Notes: generated from the sequence alone by a model not told the origin. Positions 32,814 to 40,193 are shown, counted from the stretch's first letter. The stretch: 41,190 nucleotides of DNA from Kiritimatiellia bacterium (GCA_017450695.1 JAFSTA010000161.1:1-41190), one strand, 5' to 3'. Numbers and translations: made by a program.

Positions 32814-34880
32814 TTAGAACTCGTAGCTGATGGCAACCTTCCAGAAGCGTCCGGCAGCCGGATAGTAGTACGACGAAGCCGCGGAATACGCCGACGCGGG
32901 CGAATACCCGGCGTAGTCGCAGTACTCCTTGTCAAAGACATTATCAACACCGCAGAGCAGCTTGAGTCCTTTGACGACTTCATAATGCGGTTCATAGCGC
33001 ACGCCGAGATCGAGGAGACCGTAGGCATGGATCTTGTTTCCCTCGTTGAGGAAGTCACTGCCCAGCACTTGATCCGACACCGCGCGGACATGGGCGAAGC
33101 AGGAGAGGTCATTCAGCACGTAGAGCTCGCCGTTCAACGTCACCGTATGCTGCGGCACAAGCGGAATATCCTTGTCCTCATAGGCGCCATCCGTGAACTC
33201 GGCGATCGTGTAATTGTACAGCAGGCCGACCGATCCGACCTTTTCGCGCGACCAGCCCGCACGCAGTTCGATTCCCTCGCGCTGCGACTTGGACGGGGCG
33301 TTGAGGTTCTGGTAGGTGTACGGATTGTAGTAAATCTCATCCTCCATCCACATGATGTACAGCGACGCGCCCGCCGTCCACTCCTTCGCGAGTTCCACGT
33401 CTCCGCCGACATCCAGCGAGTACCCGCTTTCGGGGTCGAGCGAGAAGTTCGGTTCGCCGGACCCGGCGAAAATCTCGTCGATAAACGGCAAGTGGTAGAA
33501 GCGGGAACCGCGGATGTAGGTCTTGGAGTTTTCGGTCGGGCGATAGATCATCGCCAGCTCGTACGCGACATCCGAGACCGTGTCGCTCTCATCGACGCCC
33601 TCCCGGCTCTTGACGCGGCTCTCCGACCACGCGCCGCGAACGCCCGCGACGATCGAGAGTTCATCCGTCAGGAAGAACTCGTCGTGCAGGTAGGCCGCGA
33701 GGCTGGCGCGGTCAAAGTCCCAGCTGTAAAGGGACCAGCTGCTGTACCAGCGCGACAGATAGACGTAATCCGAATCGAATTTCGTGGTGTCGTAGTAGAA
33801 GTCCAGGCCGCCCGTGAACCGGTTCTCGAAACCGGCGATCGGCGTTTCCAGCTTGTAGCGCGGCAACACGCCGAACGAATCGATCGTGCTGTTGTAGAGC
33901 GAGTTCCAATCCGCGCCGAGCCAGTTGGAACGGACCTTGCGCTCATTCGCGAAAGCGTCCAGATGCAGCACACCGTCCTCGCCCACCTTCACTTCGCCTT
34001 CCATCCGTCCCGTCCAGCTCTCCTGCTTCGCGCGGTCGTCCGGATTGTTCGTCTGGCGACGGTCGCGGCGCATCTCGCCCTCGGACAGCGAACCGGGAAG
34101 ACCGTAGTCGGAGTGGTTGTATTCCGCACCGAACCCCAAGTAGCGGTTCTCGCCCCACGCCTTGCGGATCGCCGCGTTCGCGTTCCACAGCTCGTAGTCG
34201 CCGTTGTCGCGGTAACCGCGCGACTTCTCCCAGTCGCCGTTCCCGCGCCAGGTGATCCCCTCGTCCGCCCATCCGCCGGTCGTGCCGATGTGCGCGGCGT
34301 AGGTGTCATACGAACCGATCATGCCGGAAATAACGGTCTTGGGTTCAACCGTGGTGTCATCGGTGATGATGTTGATCACGCCGCCGACCGCGTTGTCGCC
34401 ATGCAGCACGGTCTGCGGTCCGTGGATAATCTCCACGCGGTTGATCGCGCTGACGGGAATGCGCGAGAGGTTCGGCGCGGCCATATCCGGGTTGTTGATC
34501 CGGACCCCGTTGAGCAGGACGAGCACGCGCCCGAAGGAGTTTTCGCCGAACCCGCGCATACTCAACTGGGAAAGAATCGGATTCCCGTTCAACGTGCGGG
34601 CGAAGATACCGCCCGCCTTCTCCAGCACATCCTTGGCGGAGGTGTAACCCGCGTCGGAAATTTCGCGCTGGGTGATCACCTGCACCTGCGCGGGCATCTG
34701 CCTTGCGGTCAGGTCCTCGCGGCTCGCCGACACAACAATCGGCGGCAGGTTGGTGGAAGGCATCGTTTCGGATTCCGCCGTTTCCACGGCGGGTGTCTCG
34801 GCCGCAAACGCAACGAGAGACGAAGACAGACAGGCGGCAAAACCAAACGCGGCCTGTACTGCCGGATACAGTTTACTCAT
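32814..34880 (-). CDS. btuB: TonB-dependent outer-membrane receptor, BtuB-like cobalamin transporter
   Basis: 688 residues: signal peptide (to about 26), plug domain (about 45-165; IVVSASREDLTARQMPAQVQVI, GGIFARTLNGNPILSQLSMRG, HGDNAVGGVINI), then a 22-strand beta-barrel ending in the aromatic F of VAISYEF. It imports a scarce ligand through the outer membrane with TonB energy. The ligand is almost certainly a corrinoid, because the leader carries a cobalamin riboswitch and BtuF follows. The start at 34880 is set by AAGGAG 9 nt upstream; an in-frame start at 35027 would overlap the riboswitch. Confidence 0.92.
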   Translation of the reverse strand: MSKLYPAVQAAFGFAACLSSSLVAFAAETPAVETAESETMPSTNLPPIVVSASREDLTARQMPAQVQVITQREISDAGYTSAKDVLEKAGGIFARTLNGNPILSQLSMRGFGENSFGRVLVLLNGVRINNPDMAAPNLSRIPVSAINRVEIIHGPQTVLHGDNAVGGVINIITDDTTVEPKTVISGMIGSYDTYAAHIGTTGGWADEGITWRGNGDWEKSRGYRDNGDYELWNANAAIRKAWGENRYLGFGAEYNHSDYGLPGSLSEGEMRRDRRQTNNPDDRAKQESWTGRMEGEVKVGEDGVLHLDAFANERKVRSNWLGADWNSLYNSTIDSFGVLPRYKLETPIAGFENRFTGGLDFYYDTTKFDSDYVYLSRWYSSWSLYSWDFDRASLAAYLHDEFFLTDELSIVAGVRGAWSESRVKSREGVDESDTVSDVAYELAMIYRPTENSKTYIRGSRFYHLPFIDEIFAGSGEPNFSLDPESGYSLDVGGDVELAKEWTAGASLYIMWMEDEIYYNPYTYQNLNAPSKSQREGIELRAGWSREKVGSVGLLYNYTIAEFTDGAYEDKDIPLVPQHTVTLNGELYVLNDLSCFAHVRAVSDQVLGSDFLNEGNKIHAYGLLDLGVRYEPHYEVVKGLKLLCGVDNVFDKEYCDYAGYSPASAYSAASSYYYPAAGRFWKVAISYEF

Positions 34881-34917
34881 AAAAAAACTCTCCTTACGCG
34901 GGATTTGTTTTTTCCAA

Positions 34918-35058
34918 GCACGGATTCGTCTTCTGGCTTCCAGCTTGCCTCCTCCCCCACCTTCTCCCCGCACTCGCGGGAATGGCAAACGGGGGAATTG
35001 TGTCTGGTTACAGCGGCGCGACCGCATCTGATTCTCACAGATTTCCGTTCATCCGTGC
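34918..35058 (-). promoter_or_regulatory. Cobalamin riboswitch upstream of btuB
   Basis: The 141-nt leader on the minus strand is closed by P1 arms GCACGGAT and ATCCGTGC. It contains the conserved core GTGAGAATC, then GCGGTCGCGCCGCTGTAA, then GCCATTCCC...GGGGAGAAGG, and the receptor segment AAGCTGGAAGCCAGAAGAC. It should shut off btuB-btuF when cobalamin is plentiful. Between the element and the ATG lies only the ribosome binding site, so control of translation is more likely than termination. It is compact for the class. Confidence 0.92.
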
Positions 35059-35069
35059 CAACGCCATCC

Positions 35070-35098
35070 AGCATAATGAAGAAAACAGCAAGGGTCAA
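35070..35098 (-). promoter_or_regulatory. Promoter of the btuB-btuF operon
   Basis: Minus strand TTGACC (35098-35093), 17-nt spacer, TATGCT (35075-35070), placing the transcript start a few bases before riboswitch P1. Confidence 0.8.
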
Positions 35099-35159
35099 TG
35101 AAAAAGAACATTTCGTCACACCGGAGCCAATTGCAAAACCTCCCGCCTATCGATTGTTC

Positions 35160-35231
35160 AACCACGGAACACACGGAATACACGGAAAATCGTGTGTTTC
35201 AGAAACGGGCGATTCCGTGTATTTCGTGGTT
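35160..35231. repeat. ACCACGGAA inverted repeat, copy 2
   Basis: Left arm ACCACGGAAC, ACACGGAAT, ACACGGAAA; right arm TTCCGTGTATTTCGTGGT. Same outer sequence and 9-nt periodicity as 1253-1341 with a different centre. Confidence 0.75.
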
Positions 35232-35316
35232 TTGAAATTACCTCACCGACCAGAGGCGCATCCGTACATGCATCCCTGAACCGACGAGGTTTCACCGTCA
35301 GCCGCGAACACGGGAG

Positions 35317-35410
35317 GGGCGCGCCCCGTCGCGACCGGTTGCGTAGCGACGGCGCCCTCGCCGTCGGGCGACAGGCGGGCTCGGGCGACAGGCGGGCTCG
35401 GGCGACAGGC
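35317..35410 (-). repeat. Hairpin element copy 8, related hairpin and 17-bp tandem repeat
   Basis: Copy 8 is GGGCGCG-CCCCGT-CGCGACC with one arm mismatch, preceded by GGGAG. GACGGCG-CCCT-CGCCGTC follows, then the 17-bp tandem units. Confidence 0.65.
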
Positions 35411-35496
35411 TAACCGATCACGTAGCCGGACAAGCGAGTTCGGTTGAGCGGGCGTTGGGAGAACGGGCTGCCACCCCGTTCAGGAAGCGATAACAG

Positions 35497-35525
35497 TTGC
35501 CGTAAGGATGTGATTTTGGTAGAAT
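35497..35525 (+). promoter_or_regulatory. Promoter-like element before Rhs fragment 1
   Basis: TTGCCG (35497-35502), 17 nt, TAGAAT (35520-35525). The DNA from 35515 to 35552 recurs at 40156-40193 with the same spacing of -35 and -10 elements. Confidence 0.5.
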
Positions 35526-36975
35526 GAATCGCGTGATGACGAGAACCAGACACAGACAGACTAACGCCGCGTTCACGGTCGCGAGGGACTGCGACGGACT
35601 GGGGCGGGAGGTGTACTCACTCGTCACCAACCGCGTGGAACGGGAACGCCTCGGCTACCTCCCGACACTGACGGGGTACGACATCCTGGGGCGCGTCGCC
35701 ACGAAGTCCGACCGTCCCGGAAACTGGACGCGTACAGGGGACTCCCCGGACGGGAACGTGGCGACAACCACCTACCCGAACGGATCAACCCGCGTCGTCT
35801 CGAACATCTGGGGGCGGGCGGTCTCCGTCACCGGCACCGCCGTCACGCCGGAGTTCTACACAGTAACCACAAACGGTCTCCGCTGGACGCGCACCATGTA
35901 CCGCGACATCCCGGGGCGGATTGTCAGGGAAGACCGCAGCGGCTGCAACGGATCCACACTTACGGACAACAAAGAATACGACAGATTTGGAAGGCTTCTG
36001 AGAGAAAGAAAGGCTGGCAAACCGATACTGGAAATCACATATAATCAGTACGGCTTACGTAACTCCTATGTTGAGCATGTCGGAAACGAGTGGTGGTCAA
36101 CGAATATCGAAAAACATAAACAGATTTACGAATCTTACGCGGGTATGGGTATGGATTTGACTTACGAATCATCAGGGTGTAACTTGGATGATGTACGAAA
36201 GCAAACACATGAAGGTTTGCGTGAAATGGCAACTGCAATTATGAACGAAAGGATTGAGTACATTGAAAAGCTAAATGCCGGTTTTGATGCTGAAACGAAT
36301 CACGGGGGGGCGCGCAAGGTGTGTACTTGCCGGATTTGTAATCGAGAGGAAAGTCCAATGTTGCGGTTACTGTTTCAATTCTTTCTGTTCCCGGTCTTTC
36401 TCCAAGCGGGGGACATCCCCGTAACGGGGGAACAAGATGTTGACACCGACCTTGAAGTGTTGGCCTCTTCGACTTCGGCTTGCCTGACATCGAACACGGT
36501 CACGATAAACTGGACGCTTACGAACAAGACTGAGCGTGCGGTAGCAGTCCCAGTGCGATTTTGTTCGAAAAGCTTGTTGGTTTTAGACCCAAAAAGCGGG
36601 AGTGCCCATTTCGGCCATCTTTTCGGCGGAGGATTGATGAGACGCAGGCACGGTTGTCAGGGTCCGATGTTTGATAGACAATTCGAGTCCGGTGTGGAGG
36701 TTGTTCCCGCGCACGGGGAAAGGGCTTTTTCGTTTTCCCGACAGGTTGATTTCCCGACGGGTGTTTTGGAAGGCGGGGCGAAAATCTTTTTCAGCATTAT
36801 GTTTGACCCTGAAAAAGAATACGTGAAGTGTCCCGAGGCTATGCAGAAACTGGAGAACTTATATCAGGATGTCCTGTTTAAAAAACTGGACATTGAGTTT
36901 TATGTAGATTGTTTTCCAGATTGTTCGCACAAGGAATCCCTACGGTATTCCGGAAAGGAACAGAATGAAGGGTGA
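35524..36975 (+). CDS. Rhs/YD-repeat core fragment with toxin-like tip, reading in frame into the next gene
   Basis: 483 codons in one open frame, but composite. Residues 1-165 are Rhs core: YD-type repeats GYDILGRVATKSD, YPNGSTRVVSNIWGRAV, YRDIPGRIVREDRSG and EYDRFGRLLRERKAG. Residues about 165-260 are a variable tip, helical and charged (IEKHKQIYESYAGMGMDLTYE; LREMATAIMNERIEYIEKLNAGF), of unrecognised fold. GC falls from about 67% to 40% in sampled 60-nt lines at the core-tip border near 35955. A G7 run at 36304-36310 follows. With one more G the tip would end at TAA 36339-36341, directly before the ribosome binding site of the next gene; as written it reads on through that gene. There is no signal peptide and no complete core, so this is probably an orphan tip module and not a full Rhs protein. 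Start uncertain (ATG 35524 or 35536). Confidence 0.65.
   Translation: MNRVMTRTRHRQTNAAFTVARDCDGLGREVYSLVTNRVERERLGYLPTLTGYDILGRVATKSDRPGNWTRTGDSPDGNVATTTYPNGSTRVVSNIWGRAVSVTGTAVTPEFYTVTTNGLRWTRTMYRDIPGRIVREDRSGCNGSTLTDNKEYDRFGRLLRERKAGKPILEITYNQYGLRNSYVEHVGNEWWSTNIEKHKQIYESYAGMGMDLTYESSGCNLDDVRKQTHEGLREMATAIMNERIEYIEKLNAGFDAETNHGGARKVCTCRICNREESPMLRLLFQFFLFPVFLQAGDIPVTGEQDVDTDLEVLASSTSACLTSNTVTINWTLTNKTERAVAVPVRFCSKSLLVLDPKSGSAHFGHLFGGGLMRRRHGCQGPMFDRQFESGVEVVPAHGERAFSFSRQVDFPTGVLEGGAKIFFSIMFDPEKEYVKCPEAMQKLENLYQDVLFKKLDIEFYVDCFPDCSHKESLRYSGKEQNEG
36358..36975 (+). CDS. Secreted protein of unknown function, probable immunity partner of the tip
   Basis: 205 residues starting at an ATG with GAGAGGA about 7 nt upstream, inside the longer composite frame. 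The N-terminus MLRLLFQFFLFPVFLQAGD is a signal peptide, so the product acts in the periplasm. The body looks like a beta-sandwich (TVTINWTLTNKTERAVAVPVRF; HGERAFSFSRQVDFPTGVLEGGAKIFFSIMF). No family recognised. Its position directly after an Rhs tip is where immunity genes sit; the function is inferred from this alone. It overlaps the next gene by 11 nt. Confidence 0.6.
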   Translation: MLRLLFQFFLFPVFLQAGDIPVTGEQDVDTDLEVLASSTSACLTSNTVTINWTLTNKTERAVAVPVRFCSKSLLVLDPKSGSAHFGHLFGGGLMRRRHGCQGPMFDRQFESGVEVVPAHGERAFSFSRQVDFPTGVLEGGAKIFFSIMFDPEKEYVKCPEAMQKLENLYQDVLFKKLDIEFYVDCFPDCSHKESLRYSGKEQNEG

Positions 36976-37462
36976 ACTTCTGAATTTCTTCGATGCATTC
37001 GGTATGATGCCGGCGGGAAACTACCCTGATTGGGGAGGGGGACCCGCATGGTCGCCATATCTTGAAATTCCGACGAAAGGGAATTGCTGGCGCTATGCCT
37101 GCAATGACCCTGCGGTGAACGGGGAACAGGCAAGGGTAAATCCTCCGGAGACGCCCCCGAACATAGACTGTAAATCGATTATGAGAGGCGTTACAGATAT
37201 AAGCGGTGCGCAAACCGGTGAAAAAGAAAAGCCGTGCCCAAAATGCCATTATAAAGTGTTGTTGGTGACCAGACCACATTATGATTACCACTGGTACAGA
37301 CAGGACGATGATGGTCGATGGAGCCATAAGCGTGGCGATATGTCGGTTATTACCTGGGTTGATGATCCGGAAAAGAATGCGAAAAATTACCATTACGACA
37401 CTCGATGCGGATACTTGTGCTTTCCGGACACAGGTCTCGATGCGGATAAAACAAAGAAATAG
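36965..37462 (+). CDS. Small Cys/His protein with NCWRYA and DYHWYR motifs, possible papain/NlpC-like enzyme
   Basis: 165 residues, AAGGA 5 nt before the ATG, no signal peptide. GNCWRYACND near residue 39 and HYDYHWYRQDDDGRWSHKRGD near 104 recall a widespread family of small proteins whose conserved Cys and His could form a catalytic dyad as in NlpC/papain folds; this is from memory and unverified. Additional cysteines occur in CPKCHY and CGYLCF. It may be a toxin tip cut off from its Rhs core, or an accessory effector. Overlaps the previous gene and is followed 14 nt later by a secreted small protein. Confidence 0.6.
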   Translation: MKGELLNFFDAFGMMPAGNYPDWGGGPAWSPYLEIPTKGNCWRYACNDPAVNGEQARVNPPETPPNIDCKSIMRGVTDISGAQTGEKEKPCPKCHYKVLLVTRPHYDYHWYRQDDDGRWSHKRGDMSVITWVDDPEKNAKNYHYDTRCGYLCFPDTGLDADKTKK

Positions 37463-37476
37463 GACTGGAGGTGCTC

Positions 37477-37896
37477 GTGAAATCCTTCCGTTTGTTTTTT
37501 TTGAGTTGTTTCATGATGCTTGGCAGTTTGATTCCGGGTATTCCCCGTAGATTAAACGTCTCTGACTACTTTTTTCAGGGAAAGGGGAATTGGGTTTATT
37601 ACTTCAGTGTCTATGATAGCTACGAACGAAAAACTATTTTTATCCTTGTCCCTCATTTAAACAGGGTGCTGTTTCTTGAAGATGACCTTGATAAATACTA
37701 CCGCTTTCCTACCTTTGAGGATGCGAAACGATTTGTGGAAGATTATATCCCTGATCTCACCTTGCTACCGTATCCTGAAACAGTGAAATCAAAATCTCCT
37801 CGCTATCAACAAATTGTCTGCCCTTGCAATTCGAATAATATGGTGGACCACATTTCATGGAAGAAATGGATTAAGCATGAACTTTTTACGGAGTAA
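37477..37896 (+). CDS. Small secreted protein, probable immunity protein of the Cys/His protein
   Basis: 139 residues from a GTG start with GGAG 6 nt upstream (another GTG at 37471 is too close to it). The N-terminus KSFRLFFLSCFMMLGSLIPG is a signal peptide. The rest is mixed alpha/beta and aromatic-rich (NWVYYFSVYDSYERKTIFILV; FEDAKRFVEDYIPDLTLLPY). No family recognised. AT-richer than the surrounding chromosome, like the two genes before it. Confidence 0.6.
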   Translation: MKSFRLFFLSCFMMLGSLIPGIPRRLNVSDYFFQGKGNWVYYFSVYDSYERKTIFILVPHLNRVLFLEDDLDKYYRFPTFEDAKRFVEDYIPDLTLLPYPETVKSKSPRYQQIVCPCNSNNMVDHISWKKWIKHELFTE

Positions 37897-38917
37897 AATA
37901 TTGATTTCGATGGGTTCACAAGCTGTTTTTCGTTGTGATTACCGCGATTCGGGCGGCGTCCTGATCGCCGAACGCGCCTACGCGTACGCCTACGACGCCG
38001 TCGGCAACCGCGTCTCCGCGACGGAGACCACGAACAACTGGGCGTACACCGCGAACGCCCTCAACCAATACACGTCGATCATCGGGAACAACGACGGGAC
38101 GTTCATCCCCGAATACGACGAGGACGGACATCAAACGAGCGCAAAGCCCGAGACCCGGCCGACGGGCGACCGCGATTTTATCGCCGTCCAGCAGGGACGG
38201 AGCGGGGAGCGGCATCCCGCGACGCGGCGGAAACTGCACCAGCACCAGACGCTAGTGAAGACGGAGACCTGCGTGTGGCGCGTCGCCGACTACCGTATCG
38301 GCTGGTCTTCCGAATACTTTGATCGTGAATTGCGATGCCATTATTATAACTATCGACACCTTATACAAGGGGTAGCCAGATGGTCGGCTCTGGCCCCGGA
38401 AGACGAAGAGACGGGATACAGGTTTCTTGAAAACAATGCACAGAACAATGTCGATGAGCTTGGGCTGAAACAGGTTGGCCCTCCAATAGTATGCGGCGGC
38501 TGTTTGATCTGCATCGACAATGATTCCCCGAGCGGGGACGGGAACGGTTACAAGATTCACTGGAACTGCCGTAAACGCAAGTGGGCGACGACTTGCAGGG
38601 GTGGGGGTACTGCCCATTGGCCGTCCGGGCGGGGATCGCACGGGGCAGGCGGGGAGATTCCACCTAAAAATAAAAAGTGCCTTGATGGCACACGGTGGGA
38701 AATCCATCCTGAAAAAGTCAAGGAGGAAAGAACCCCGTGCTGCGAGGAGAATGAATACCGTGTTCTCAAGCCTGCGGTGGCGGGCGCGGGAGGGTGCGTA
38801 CTCGGTTACGTCATCTACAAGACAATAAAGGTGTGCGGTGGGGGGACGGCCGGCTTTTTTATTGCGGGGCCAGCGGGGGCGGCCGCAGGGATTTCGATAT
38901 GTGTCGCGACGCCATGA
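37877..38917 (+). CDS. Degenerate Rhs core fragment 2 with Cys-rich, glycine-zipper C-terminal tip
   Basis: One open frame of 346 codons; the start is uncertain (ATG 37877 or 37910, neither with a ribosome binding site). After about 20 residues it enters Rhs core (AYAYAYDAVGNRVSATETTN; YTANALNQYTSIIGNNDGTF). A stretch without normal core features follows (about 38150-38300), then the canonical core end in altered form: SSEYFDRELRCHYYNYRHL, RFLENNAQNNVDELGLK, which normally marks the tip boundary. The tip (about 140 residues) has more than ten Cys and ends in two Gly/Ala-rich hydrophobic segments (AVAGAGGCVLGYVIYKTI; AGFFIAGPAGAAAGI), a glycine-zipper pattern seen in membrane-acting peptides. 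The stop overlaps the WG-repeat gene by 4 nt. Confidence 0.65.
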   Translation: MNFLRSKILISMGSQAVFRCDYRDSGGVLIAERAYAYAYDAVGNRVSATETTNNWAYTANALNQYTSIIGNNDGTFIPEYDEDGHQTSAKPETRPTGDRDFIAVQQGRSGERHPATRRKLHQHQTLVKTETCVWRVADYRIGWSSEYFDRELRCHYYNYRHLIQGVARWSALAPEDEETGYRFLENNAQNNVDELGLKQVGPPIVCGGCLICIDNDSPSGDGNGYKIHWNCRKRKWATTCRGGGTAHWPSGRGSHGAGGEIPPKNKKCLDGTRWEIHPEKVKEERTPCCEENEYRVLKPAVAGAGGCVLGYVIYKTIKVCGGGTAGFFIAGPAGAAAGISICVATP

Positions 38918-39897
38918 CCGAAATGCGAAGAGGGGAAATACTGCTTCCGTGGCGGGAGACTGGGAGCGGCAGATGGGGATATGCCTCCCGCTTGGCGCGG
39001 GAATGGGCCATCCCACCCCGCTATGAAGGAGCTTCCTTCTTTTCAGATGGAATGGCTGCCGTCAGGCTGGAAGGCCTTCGCGGGTACATCACGGGCGCTG
39101 GCATTTTTGCCATCCGCCCGCAGTTCCGTGATGCGGAAGATTTTGATTCGGGGTATGCGGTTGTCCACGACGGTGCCGAGTATGGTGTGATAGACCGTTC
39201 AGGGAAAGCCGTCCTGCCGTTTTCTTTCGATTTTATTTTTCAGGATTACGGTTATCCGTTCCCCGCGTTCGCCACGCATGAGGATGGGGGGAAATGGGGG
39301 GTCAGGAACCTTGCAGGGGAGACGCTGGTCCCTTTCCTGTTTGATGACCTCAATGGATTTGACGAATACGGCTGGGCGCTTGCCCGGCTGGACGGCAGGA
39401 ATGTATTCATCGACCGGGCGGGAAAGACGGTTCCGGGGTTTGAATCCTGCGGGAATATCAGGATGCCGTTTTCCGACGGGCTCGCCGTCGTGGAGAGGGA
39501 CGGCAGGGAGGGGTGCGTAGATAGGTCCGGCAGAATCGTCCTCCCGGCCGTTTATGATGAGGTCTCCGCCTTTTCGGAAGAACTCATTCCGGTCAGGGAT
39601 GGCGCTGAATGGTTCTATATCGATGAAGACGGACGGCGTCCGTTCCGGACTGTCTTCGACAATGCGGTCCCGTTTGAAAACGGTTTTGCGTTTGTGGAAA
39701 AGGGCGGCGCGTGGGGAGTGATCGACCATAAAGGCGCGTATGCGCTAAAGCCCGACATCTCGGATTTCGGCCCGTCGTGTTCTGGATTTGTCAGGCTTTT
39801 CCGCGGAGACGAGATATCGTATTTCGATACGGTGCAGGGCAATGAGATATTTTTGAGAGGGCTGACAAAGGAATCTTCGTGTAGAATATCCGATTGA
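38914..39897 (+). CDS. WG-repeat protein, probable immunity protein for the glycine-zipper tip
   Basis: 327 residues without a signal peptide. Built from WG-type repeats of about 30-50 residues (GRWGYASRLAREWAIPPRYE; EYGVIDRSGKAVLPFSFD; KWGVRNLAGETLVPFLFD; GREGCVDRSGRIVLPAVYD; AWGVIDHKGAYALKPDI). Such repeats form beta structures, and WG proteins are found next to Rhs and other polymorphic toxins. The start overlaps the stop of the Rhs fragment (ATGA), so expression is coupled. The immunity role is inferred from position. Confidence 0.8.
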   Translation: MTEMRRGEILLPWRETGSGRWGYASRLAREWAIPPRYEGASFFSDGMAAVRLEGLRGYITGAGIFAIRPQFRDAEDFDSGYAVVHDGAEYGVIDRSGKAVLPFSFDFIFQDYGYPFPAFATHEDGGKWGVRNLAGETLVPFLFDDLNGFDEYGWALARLDGRNVFIDRAGKTVPGFESCGNIRMPFSDGLAVVERDGREGCVDRSGRIVLPAVYDEVSAFSEELIPVRDGAEWFYIDEDGRRPFRTVFDNAVPFENGFAFVEKGGAWGVIDHKGAYALKPDISDFGPSCSGFVRLFRGDEISYFDTVQGNEIFLRGLTKESSCRISD

Positions 39898-39922
39898 GGC
39901 GGGTATCGAGGATGTGAACGGG

Positions 39923-40141
39923 ATGATCGCCAGGATAAATCCGTTTCTCGCATGCATTGCGGCTGTCTGCATTTTGATAGGCTTTTGTTTCTCGCCTTTG
40001 AAGAACACGGACCGGGCGGAGAAGCCGCCTCCTCCGCCCGTGCCCGCCCCTGCCGCCCTTCGCGCCCTCGCTGCGACCAATACCGACGAACGCCTCTCCG
40101 CCGCGCTACCGCAGTCATCGCAGTCATCGCAAACGGATTGA
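39923..40141 (+). CDS. Short secreted-protein leader with proline-rich linker, truncated
   Basis: 72 residues: MIARINPFLACIAAVCILIG is a signal or anchor helix, then a linker (KPPPPPVPAPAALRALAAT) and a Ser/Gln tail, then TGA. It looks like the N-terminus of an exported protein, perhaps an Rhs protein, cut off early. A GTG at 39914 is an alternative start; GAGGA lies 10 nt before the ATG. Confidence 0.45.
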   Translation: MIARINPFLACIAAVCILIGFCFSPLKNTDRAEKPPPPPVPAPAALRALAATNTDERLSAALPQSSQSSQTD

Positions 40142-40166
40142 ATGGAGACGGACGGTTTGGTAGAAT
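40138..40166 (+). promoter_or_regulatory. Promoter-like element, second copy
   Basis: TTGAAT (40138-40143), 17 nt, TAGAAT (40161-40166). The following DNA matches 35520-35552. It would drive the short frame at 40165-40260 and the gene at 40318. Confidence 0.5.
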
Positions 40167-40193
40167 GAACCGCGAGATGACGAGAACGGGACA
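40156..40193 (+). repeat. 38-bp direct repeat, shared with 35515-35552
   Basis: Both copies read TTTGGTAGAATGAA, a variable base, CGCG, a variable base, GATGACGAGAAC, two variable bases, GACA: 34 of 38 positions identical. They bracket about 4.6 kb of the Rhs locus. Confidence 0.8.

Larger units (their letters stand above)
35099..35496. other. Intergenic region with inverted repeat, hairpins and a 17-bp tandem repeat
   Basis: No gene seen. Contains the ACCACGGAA inverted repeat (35160-35231), hairpin element copy 8 (35317-35336), a GACGGCG-CCCT-CGCCGTC hairpin (35348-35365) and 2.6 copies of GGGCGACAGGCGGGCTC (35366-35410). Confidence 0.65.

Noticed and set aside
32298-35279. A 993-codon plus-strand frame opposite btuF and btuB
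   Set aside because: It runs antisense through two recognised genes and a riboswitch, and its composition is that of a shadow frame.
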